This document shows positions 1-5,674 of a DNA stretch of 6,998 bases, piece after piece (position 1 is the stretch's first letter; every line of letters begins with the position of its first letter). The notes beneath the pieces were generated by a model, which had not been told where the DNA came from, searched no databases, and saw nothing but the letters and a program-made list of their open reading frames with translations. The stretch comes from Prevotellaceae bacterium. Lineage in GTDB: Bacteria > Bacteroidota > Bacteroidia > Bacteroidales > UBA932. The stretch is taken from assembly GCA_031284065.1 (NCBI GenBank), contig JAITAP010000019.1:1-6998 (forward strand), read 5' to 3'. The position numbers were made by a program, and so were the translations under genes.

Positions 1-134
1 ACAAATTTTTCGTTGCTAAAGGTGTGGTACAAGTTGAATGCCCCGTGCGCCAGCTCGTGCGCAACGGTTGCCGCGTTCGGGTTGCCGTAGATAAAGCCGC
101 TCCGGGACTTACACGGCGTCAGCCAATTCAGAAT
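1..134 (-). pseudogene. truncated HEXXH zinc-protease-like protein fragment, running off the left edge
   Basis: Read on the minus strand from 134 to the edge, one frame stays open for 44 codons and encodes ATVAHELAHGAFNLYHTFS, with SGFIYGNPNA just before it and NEKF after it. HELAH is a textbook HEXXH zinc-binding and catalytic motif. The extended HELAHGAF-x-L-x-HTFS pattern resembles a zincin-like domain found in large Bacteroidota surface or secreted proteins (family memory, not a search). A further His lies seven residues after the second zinc His, which is not the metzincin spacing. The frame is blocked upstream by a TAA at 135-137, and no ATG or GTG lies between that stop and the motif, so the N-terminal part expected of such a protein is missing. 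I therefore read it as the remnant of a broken gene; a frameshift or a recombination joint near 115-134 would explain it. The rest of the fragment is outside the window, so the call is provisional. Confidence 0.5.
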
Positions 135-290
135 TTAAATTTTTTCCTCAAGTTTTCGTTGCAACAAAGTCATCCATTAAACCAAATTGCGAAAGCTGAA
201 GGAGTAAAACCTGTTTAGTAGTCTGTGGTAGCGGTATGCTGAAAGCAGCCAAATAGAGCCGTTGCCAAAGTTAGTAAAAACGACAATTCG

Positions 291-1460
291 ATGAAAATTT
301 TTCTGAAACCCGGAAAAGAAGAAGCCTTGCAGCGCCGCCACCCGTGGGTCTTTTCGGGGGCGATACAGCGCGCCGACGGACGCCCCGAAGAGGGCGACGT
401 GGTGGAAGTGTACTCGGCTGCGGAGCAGCTGCTGGGGATAGGTCACGCGCAGGTGGGCAGCATTGCCGTGCGCATGTTGAGCTTTGAGCCGCAAGAAATC
501 AACGCCGACTTTTGGCGGCAAGCGTTGCAAAACGCCTACAACCTGCGCAAAAAGACGGTACTTTCCGAAAACACCACCTGCTACCGCCTTGCGCACGGCG
601 AAGCCGACGGGCTGCCGGGGTTGATAGTAGATGTGTACGGCGCTACAGCGGTGCTGCAAGCGCACAGCGCAGGCATGTACCTTGCGCGGCATGAGCTTGC
701 GCAGGCGCTGCGCAGCGTTTATGGCGGCAGCCTCAAGGCGGTGTACGACAAAAGCGCGGGGACGCTGCCCTTTAAGGCGAACTTGGGCGCAGCTGATGGC
801 TACCTGTGGGGCGAAAAGCAGGTAGAGCCTGCGCTGGAGAACGGGATAAAGTTTGAGGTGGATTGGGAAGGCGGACAAAAAACGGGCTTTTTTCTTGACC
901 AGCGCGACAACCGCAGCCTCCTTGAGCAGTACTGCCGCGGGCGCAGCGTGCTCAACGTATTTTGCTATACGGGGGGCTTTTCGGCGTATGCCCTGCGCGG
1001 CGGGGCGGCGCACGTGTGCTCGGTGGACAGCTCCGCCCGCGCGGTGGAGCAAGCCTGCAAGAACGTTGCGCTCAACTTTGGCGAGCAAGCCCCGCACGAG
1101 GCGCACGTTGCCGACGGGTTCGACTTCCTGCAAAGCGCAGGCGGCAAGTACGACGTGATAGCGCTCGACCCTCCGGCGTTTGCCAAGCATACAGGCGCTG
1201 TCCGGAACGCGCTGCAAGCCTACCGCAGGCTGAACGCGCTTGCCCTGAAGCGAGCGCCGCAGGGCAGCATTATTTTCACCTTTAGCTGTTCGCAGGTGGT
1301 GAGCAGGGAGCAGTTTTGCAGCGCAATATTTTCGGCGGCGCTGGACAGCAGGCGTAACGTGCGCATACTCCACCGGCTTGCCCAGCCCCCAGACCATCCC
1401 GTGAGCATCTACCATCCCGAAGGCGAGTACCTGAAAGGGTTGGCGCTGTACGTGGAGTAG
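291..1460 (+). CDS. rlmI: RlmI-type 23S rRNA cytosine-C5 methyltransferase (PUA + class I SAM methyltransferase)
   Basis: The 389-residue protein matches the architecture and length of RlmI (about 396 residues in E. coli), which makes 5-methylcytosine at C1962 of 23S rRNA using S-adenosylmethionine in the cytoplasm. An N-terminal PUA-like RNA-binding domain (about 1-75, HPWVFSGAI at 17-25) is followed by the linking domain (RLAHGEADGLPGLIVDVYG, 99-117). The methyltransferase fold has GQKTGFFLDQRDNR (195-208), the SAM-binding motif I NVFCYTGGFSAYA (222-234), the acidic residue D246, motif IV DPPAF (293-297), an SCS segment (332-334) holding the expected catalytic cysteine, and the family C-terminal signature SIYHPEGEYLKGL (372-384). 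The ATG at 291 gives the usual N-terminus; its leader is AT-rich with no clear Shine-Dalgarno, as is common in Bacteroidota. Sampled 60-base blocks are about 58-68% GC, well above the restriction operon to the right. It is a stand-alone gene, convergent with that operon. The exact rRNA target is inferred from the family; related YccW/RlmI-like paralogues are the alternative. Confidence 0.9.
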   Translation: MKIFLKPGKEEALQRRHPWVFSGAIQRADGRPEEGDVVEVYSAAEQLLGIGHAQVGSIAVRMLSFEPQEINADFWRQALQNAYNLRKKTVLSENTTCYRLAHGEADGLPGLIVDVYGATAVLQAHSAGMYLARHELAQALRSVYGGSLKAVYDKSAGTLPFKANLGAADGYLWGEKQVEPALENGIKFEVDWEGGQKTGFFLDQRDNRSLLEQYCRGRSVLNVFCYTGGFSAYALRGGAAHVCSVDSSARAVEQACKNVALNFGEQAPHEAHVADGFDFLQSAGGKYDVIALDPPAFAKHTGAVRNALQAYRRLNALALKRAPQGSIIFTFSCSQVVSREQFCSAIFSAALDSRRNVRILHRLAQPPDHPVSIYHPEGEYLKGLALYVE

Positions 1461-1542
1461 CCCTTTTAGTCTTTGCCGTCCAATCACCGTAAGCTGTACT
1501 TTGTCATTTCAGCCAACAAATGCAACTTTAAAGTCAGGAAAA

Positions 1543-1578
1543 AAACGTTCTTCGAGGGCATGCCCTCGAAGAACGTTT
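1543..1578 (-). terminator. perfect 36-base palindrome; probable intrinsic terminator, best oriented for the minus strand
   Basis: The left arm AAACGTTCTTCGAGGGCA (1543-1560) is exactly reverse-complementary to the right arm (1561-1578), with no unpaired centre. In RNA the tip would open as a small CAUG loop on a stem of about 16 pairs. Read leftward, the stem runs into seven T (complement of the A run 1539-1545), the classic intrinsic-terminator layout. Read rightward it is followed only by TTT then AGG, so it is a weaker candidate for rlmI. It lies 82 bases after the rlmI stop and about 530 bases past the res stop. It could also be a mobile or repeated palindrome, since a more ordinary terminator would sit closer to res. 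Confidence 0.6.
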
Positions 1579-1584
1579 AGGAGC

Positions 1585-1599
1585 CATTCCTACGGAATG
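1585..1599. repeat. short hairpin repeat CATTCC-TAC-GGAATG
   Basis: A six-base perfect stem with a three-base TAC loop sits seven bases after the big palindrome. It resembles the hairpin at 1639-1656 (CCATCCC-TAAC-GGGATGG) in size, loop sequence and stem pattern, which suggests members of one dispersed hairpin-repeat family. No coding frame explains it. Confidence 0.5.
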
Positions 1600-1674
1600 T
1601 CGATTTCGTGAGGGGAACGATATTTTCTACCGAGCGTTCCATCCCTAACGGGATGGCGCTAACGCCGCCAACGC

Positions 1675-1760
1675 TCCGCCGCCGCCGTCCTCATCCCCGT
1701 CCCGTCCCGTCGCCGTCCTGCCGTCGCCGTCGCCGTCCCGCCGCTGTCGCCGTTCCGCCG
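1675..1760. repeat. GC-rich low-complexity tract built on GCCGTC / CCCGT units
   Basis: About 85 bases consist almost entirely of imperfect CCGTC, CCCGT, GCCGTC and GCCGCC units, with hardly any adenine on the plus strand. Unit phase changes several times, so it is a degenerate rather than exact tandem array. It lies inside the inverted-repeat block and leads directly into the GTCATTCCG repeat that follows. The plus-strand frame through it gives an Arg/Pro-rich string typical of non-coding repeat DNA. Confidence 0.65.
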
Positions 1761-1872
1761 TCATTCCGAGCGCAGCGAGGAACCTCCCACCCAGCCTCCG
1801 GACGTGTGGGCGCGTTGCGCGGTGAAACGCACGCCGTGCGTCTCTACATGCGCACGCCGGCCGGAATGACGG
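1758..1872. repeat. inner inverted repeat with GTCATTCCGAGCGCAGCGAGG signature
   Basis: CCGTCATTCCG at 1758-1768 returns as its exact reverse complement CGGAATGACGG at 1862-1872. The left end continues as AGCGCAGCGAGGAACCTCC, a sequence I recognise as a widespread bacterial intergenic repeat of the form GTCATTCCGAGCG-AGCGAGG (recalled, not searched). Inside is a short hairpin, ACGCACG-C-CGTGCGT (1827-1841), next to TCTCTACATG, itself a commonly seen repeat partner. The unit is non-coding and nested within the larger 1622-1942 block. Confidence 0.6.
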
Positions 1873-2109
1873 ACGAGGGTGCGTTGTTCGCAGGGCATTT
1901 GCGCTTTTTCATTCCGCAGAAATGAATCGCTCGGTAGAAAATGGTAAATGTACCCGTGCGCACCACGGCGTGTTTTTGCCCGGCAACCCCGATTTTTGAG
2001 CAAAAAATCTACACACTCAGCTATCACTCCAGCTCCATCCTCCCGTTCACCCCAATTTTCTCCACGAAGTACCGGTCGTGCGCAGAACGTGAAGGAAATA
2101 TTGTAATTT

Positions 2110-5100
2110 TCAGTTCTTTATTTTTTCCATCAATTTTTCGAAGCTGTCCACTACGTCGTATTTTACTTCGCCATTGCTGATAGCTGCAAAATGCCGCCTT
2201 GCACATTCTATTTTTGCTCTTTCCACCTCGCGAAGCTGCAAGCTTTCTACCGTGCCTTTGCTTTCGGCGACAAAATAAATGTGTTTTACTGCTCCTTCTT
2301 TCAGCACAATAGCCCAATCGGGATTGTATTTTCCCATTGGGGTGTTGATATAAAAACCGCTCGGAAGTTTTACGTAGAGCTCTATCTGTTCGGAAATATC
2401 CATTTCATCGGCCAATTTCTTTTCTACGGCCGAATCATAGCGGAGCTTGTCGTAGAGGTGTTTTTTTGCGTCTGCTACATTTTTGCCATACTCTCCCGAA
2501 ATGCTGTTATCTATGAAAATTTCTGCGGCATTCCATTGCTCCGAAAGCTTGTTGTAGGTAATATGCTCTATCACGGTACTTGCCTTTTGCTCATCAATCA
2601 GCTTGATGGCATTGCGTATAAACTCTTCGGGGTTGGCTCGGAATTTACTGAAGCGCTGCGGGTGTATTCCCTGCAAGATTTTTCCGATGCAAACGCGGGT
2701 TAATCCGGTTGGCAGGGCAAGTTCGCCGAGCAAGTCGTACTGTACGTTGCTATTGGCAACTTCTGCTACCTTATACTCTGTTTGCGTTTCGCTAACCATT
2801 GACACGGCATTGTTTGTCGCCTGCAAGCTCCCCTTTTTTATGCGCGCTGTCAGTTCTGTAACCGATAAATTGCGATTTAATGATTCGATACATTTTTCCA
2901 CTAATTCATCTTCTTCAAAAGCAACTGCATAGAAACTCTTTGCATTGATTCTGTTCCATAATTCCTTGAATTGCTTGCTGCTGTATTTTTCCTTATCTAA
3001 AAACAGTATGGCATTGTTGCGGGCATTGCTGACAAGAGGTTGTCGCTTACCATTATAAACGCTTTCGAGGAGCTTAATTATTCCATCCGTATATGGCGAA
3101 TAGGCTTCACCGATTACTTCCGCTATTTTTGCAATTCGATTTTTCGATTCCAGCAGGTGAAAAGCGTCTGTAAGCTGTCCGTCTTTAACAACGCCCGAAT
3201 CTTCCAGCCTCACGAAGATACGGGAAGCATCTCGCCCGTCAAGGTGTTTTTCATTACCTTTACCATCTACTACCACAGCGTTTTCAAACAGCTTTTCGGT
3301 AATTTCTTTCGGGCGGTTTTTAATCACCTCATAAAATTCGTCTTGCAAGCCTTTGGCAAAATTTTCGTAGCTTCCGTTGGCAATGACTGTCAAGGTATTT
3401 ACGTCGTGAACGCCGTGAGCGCCGAGCGTTTCGCTATCTTGCCGCTCTCCGTCATGGTTGACGGAGAGGCGAAGCCCGCGACCTACCTCCTGACGCTTTT
3501 TTATTTCACTGCTGGAGGTTCGCAAGGTGCAAATTTGGAATACGTTAGGATTATCCCAGCCTTCCCGCAAAGCAGAGTGCGAGAATATAAACCGTACCGG
3601 CTCGCCGAACGAAAGCAGCCGCTCTTTGTTTTTCATAATCAAATCGTAGGCGGAAATATCATCGCTTTCGGTTTCGTCGCGCTTCACGGCGCTATTCACG
3701 GCGTGCCCCTTTTTGTCAACGGAAAAATATCCGGCATGAATTTTTTCTCTTGATAATTTTTCCAGATAAGCGCGATACTCCTTGTCTTCGCCAAACGGTA
3801 GAGTTTCAAAGAGATGTTCTACTGCCATTTCGTATTCTTCCTCAAAAAGTTCGGCATAAGGCCCCGCCTGCTCGCCTGTATCGTCGTAATACTTGTATTT
3901 TGCCACCTCATCAATAAAAAAGAGCGACAGAACCTTAATTCCTTTTTTGAAAAGTTCACGCTCTCTTTCTATATGTGAGGCAATGGTTTCGCGGATTTGT
4001 ATTCGGCGCAGATCGCCTTCGCTGGCGTCGCCGACACACTCTCCCACAGACAGCTTCAGCCCGTTGGTAAATTCCACCTCGCCGCTGCGAGCGTCAATAG
4101 ACGATATGGTGAGGCCGTTTTTATACGCCTCCAGCCCGCCGGAGTAAGAATAGATATTGTCCCCTTTTTTTAGGCGTTTTACGGATTTCTTTATGCTTGC
4201 TGAGGTCTTTTGGTTACATTCAATTACAATATCCGCATCCGGCTGCTTTCCCGGGTAAACATTGATTTTTTGCAGGTACAGGTAGCCGTTCGTGGCGGTT
4301 GTGCCGACAATGTTGATTCCCTTTACCGTGATTTTTTTTACCAGCTGCTTTTGGTAGGCGTCAATGGCGTCGAGACGGTAAGCCATATTGAAGTTTTCGC
4401 GATGCGTCGCCGAATAGTTGATACAAAAAAGCGGATTAAAATTGCCGATAGCTTCGCGTGTTACATTTTTGTCCTTTTCTGTACCCAAAACGCTTTGTGG
4501 TTCGTCAATAATCAAAATCGGGTTGACGGCTGCAATTACGTCAATCGGGCGGCGCGAGCGAAAGCTGTCCAGCTTCATATATATTCTCTTCGCATCCGCT
4601 CCGCGTGCATTAAACGCCTGCGTGTTGATAATCATTGCGTTAATTCCCGCATCGGAGGAAAACATTTCCAAATCGGTCAATCGGCTTGAATTGTAGAGAA
4701 AAAAACGGCACTTTTTCCCGTATTCTTCGGCAAAATGTTCTTCGGTGATTTGAAACGATTTCAGCACACCTTCGCGAATAGCTATGCTTGGCGTCACGAC
4801 AATAAACTTACTCCAGCCATAGCGCTGGTTAAGCTCATACATTGTTTTTATGTAGGTGTACGTTTTGCCCGTACCGGTTTCCATTTCTATGGTAAACGTT
4901 GGAACAGATAGTATGTTGTCGTTCCGTTTTGTTTTCAGCGGCTCCAACTGTTGGGAAGGGATAATACTGTGCTGCTTCTGAACTTCCTGCAAGTTTTTCA
5001 AGAGCTCGGCGCGGGCAAGACTTATTTCCGGGTTGGCGCAGCCAATGTGTTCAACTAATTCTTGCGCATTGCCGTTATCTATAGAGAACTTTCTTTGCGC

Positions 5101-5232
5101 ATTGGGTTGCCCTGCAAAAACATCGCATATCGCATTGCAGGCGTCGGCCTGAAATTGCTGATGCTTAAATTTTATCCGCAGGTTGCACAGGCTACGCTGA
5201 TTTTTTTGATGCTCATTGGTATTACTTGGCAT
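2110..5232 (-). CDS. res: Type III restriction enzyme, Res subunit (helicase-endonuclease)
   Basis: This 1040-residue protein is the ATP-dependent translocase and nuclease of a Type III restriction-modification complex, working with Mod to cut unmodified foreign DNA. Numbered from the ATG at 5232, it has the Walker A motif TGTGKT (119-124), the DEPQ Walker B box (243-246), SAT (274-276), motif V REGWDNPNVF (556-565) and motif VI RQEVGRGLRL (580-589), which is a complete superfamily 2 helicase set. Near the C-terminus YNPDWAIV and VAESKG supply a PD-(D/E)XK nuclease core (D972, E990, K992). Length fits the family (about 970-1050), and I see no truncation or frameshift. A TTG at 5247 would add five residues; I prefer the ATG at 5232, which overlaps the preceding small gene by 11 bases and suggests translational coupling. 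It is the last gene of the operon mod - GxxExxY - res. Two sampled blocks are about 43% GC, below rlmI. Confidence 0.95.
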   Translation of the reverse strand: MPSNTNEHQKNQRSLCNLRIKFKHQQFQADACNAICDVFAGQPNAQRKFSIDNGNAQELVEHIGCANPEISLARAELLKNLQEVQKQHSIIPSQQLEPLKTKRNDNILSVPTFTIEMETGTGKTYTYIKTMYELNQRYGWSKFIVVTPSIAIREGVLKSFQITEEHFAEEYGKKCRFFLYNSSRLTDLEMFSSDAGINAMIINTQAFNARGADAKRIYMKLDSFRSRRPIDVIAAVNPILIIDEPQSVLGTEKDKNVTREAIGNFNPLFCINYSATHRENFNMAYRLDAIDAYQKQLVKKITVKGINIVGTTATNGYLYLQKINVYPGKQPDADIVIECNQKTSASIKKSVKRLKKGDNIYSYSGGLEAYKNGLTISSIDARSGEVEFTNGLKLSVGECVGDASEGDLRRIQIRETIASHIERERELFKKGIKVLSLFFIDEVAKYKYYDDTGEQAGPYAELFEEEYEMAVEHLFETLPFGEDKEYRAYLEKLSREKIHAGYFSVDKKGHAVNSAVKRDETESDDISAYDLIMKNKERLLSFGEPVRFIFSHSALREGWDNPNVFQICTLRTSSSEIKKRQEVGRGLRLSVNHDGERQDSETLGAHGVHDVNTLTVIANGSYENFAKGLQDEFYEVIKNRPKEITEKLFENAVVVDGKGNEKHLDGRDASRIFVRLEDSGVVKDGQLTDAFHLLESKNRIAKIAEVIGEAYSPYTDGIIKLLESVYNGKRQPLVSNARNNAILFLDKEKYSSKQFKELWNRINAKSFYAVAFEEDELVEKCIESLNRNLSVTELTARIKKGSLQATNNAVSMVSETQTEYKVAEVANSNVQYDLLGELALPTGLTRVCIGKILQGIHPQRFSKFRANPEEFIRNAIKLIDEQKASTVIEHITYNKLSEQWNAAEIFIDNSISGEYGKNVADAKKHLYDKLRYDSAVEKKLADEMDISEQIELYVKLPSGFYINTPMGKYNPDWAIVLKEGAVKHIYFVAESKGTVESLQLREVERAKIECARRHFAAISNGEVKYDVVDSFEKLMEKIKN

Positions 5233-5614
5233 GTTTTTTACTCTCAAAAATTAAACGTTTATACTCCAAGCTGCTTTTTCCAAAGTTGACAAGCAAGCCA
5301 ATTTCGCTATCTGTAGCCTTCAGGTAATTTATAGCTTGAGCCATGTTGTCATTTGTAAGCGCAGGCAGCGCTTTTAGCTCAACAATAATGCGGTCAAAGC
5401 ATACAAAATCTGCAATATAAAACTTTGACAATCGATTTTCTTTGTAGTAAATGTTCAGCTGTTGCTCTCTTACGTAAGGAATATTGCGTATTAAAAACTC
5501 TCTTTCGAGCGCCTCCCGGTACACAGCTTCCAAGAAACTGCCCCCGAGCTCCTTATGAACTTCCATTGCCGCTCCTATGATTTGATATGTTTCTTTTTCA
5601 TGTAAATGGCTCAT
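5222..5614 (-). CDS. GxxExxY-family protein with PD-(D/E)XK-like core
   Basis: The 130-residue protein resembles the GxxExxY family (PDDEXK_3-like), common in Bacteroidota and of unproven function. The N-terminal signature reads GGSFLEAVYREAL (24-36), so E29 and Y32 are kept but the motif's Gly is Ser26. A nuclease-like core follows: D69 in IADF, then E79 and K81 in VELKAL, and Q93 in MAQAINYLK, which matches the usual D...ExK...Q order of the fold. There is no signal peptide or membrane segment. The ATG at 5614 has the leader TATTAAGAC and no clear Shine-Dalgarno. It sits 60 bases after mod and overlaps the res start by 11 bases, so it is almost certainly cotranscribed with both. By fold it could be a DNA nuclease or DNA-binding accessory. 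A role in restriction is inferred from position only; a mobile passenger gene is the main alternative. Confidence 0.88.
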   Translation of the reverse strand: MSHLHEKETYQIIGAAMEVHKELGGSFLEAVYREALEREFLIRNIPYVREQQLNIYYKENRLSKFYIADFVCFDRIIVELKALPALTNDNMAQAINYLKATDSEIGLLVNFGKSSLEYKRLIFESKKHAK

Positions 5615-5627
5615 GTCTTAATATTTT

Positions 5628-5673
5628 AATCAGCATGAATCAGCGTAATTTGTTTAATTTGTGTAATCAGCGG
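5628..5673. repeat. 9-base tandem repeat (AATCAGCGT / AATTTGTGT) in the operon spacer
   Basis: On the plus strand five consecutive units begin with AAT: one 10-base unit (AATCAGCATG, 5628-5637) and four 9-base units ending at 5673. Two variants occur, AATCAGCG(T/G) and AATTTGT(T/G)T. The array fills 46 of the 60 bases between the mod stop (TAA, 5675-5677) and the ATG of the small gene, leaving a 13-base AT-rich leader. On the transcribed strand it gives GCTGATT-type units with little internal complementarity, so it is not an obvious terminator. Similar AATC-GCG strings are, from memory, common beside GxxExxY genes in Bacteroidota. Confidence 0.75.
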
Positions 5674-5674
5674 A

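Larger units (their letters stand above)
1622..1942. repeat. 321-base block bounded by 15-base inverted repeats (MITE-like or paired repeat units)
   Basis: ATTTTCTACCGAGCG at 1622-1636 is repeated exactly as its reverse complement at 1928-1942. Just inside each copy is a hairpin: CCATCCC-TAAC-GGGATGG on the left (1639-1656), and on the right a near-perfect hairpin at 1908-1926 with GCA in the loop and one non-Watson-Crick position. Each end is therefore the same composite unit, tag plus hairpin, in opposite orientation. I see no open reading frame for a transposase inside and no obvious target duplication outside, so it is either a non-autonomous element or two independent repeat insertions facing each other. 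Confidence 0.55.
1461..2109. other. structured intergenic region between convergent rlmI and the restriction operon
   Basis: I see no convincing protein-coding gene in these 649 bases. From left to right they hold about 80 bases of unremarkable rlmI 3' flank, a perfect palindrome (1543-1578), a small hairpin repeat (1585-1599), a 321-base inverted-repeat block (1622-1942) with nested repeats, and about 165 bases next to res with no clear feature. The reading frames crossing 1608-1925 and 1761-2027 are rich in Arg, Pro, Ser and Ala, lack any domain signature and follow the repeats, so they are not called as genes. Both flanking genes point inward, so a terminator here would serve both. Confidence 0.8.

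Noticed and set aside
177..1487. A 436-codon open frame on the minus strand opposite rlmI
   Set aside because: It is antisense to a clear, full-motif gene in GC-rich DNA where stop codons are scarce. Its protein is rich in Arg, Ala, Val and His with no domain signature.
1472..1503. Possible Bacteroidota promoter: TTTG, 21 bases, then TACTTTG
   Set aside because: The -7 element should be TA, two bases, TTTG; here it is one base short, and no gene follows on the plus strand.
1608..1925. A 105-codon plus-strand frame in the intergenic region
   Set aside because: It runs through the GCCGTC tract and the GTCATTCCG repeat. The predicted string (long Arg/Pro runs) is what these repeats give when translated.
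1991..2009. A/T hairpin GATTTTT-GAGCA-AAAAATC as a res terminator
   Set aside because: The stem is nearly all A-T pairs and no U tract follows on the minus strand; the palindrome at 1543-1578 is a better candidate.
3040..3753. A 237-codon plus-strand frame inside res
   Set aside because: It is a shadow of the res frame, which carries all helicase motifs over this stretch.
5628..5673. The tandem array as a CRISPR
   Set aside because: Units are 9-10 bases, directly adjacent with no spacers, and there are no cas genes nearby.
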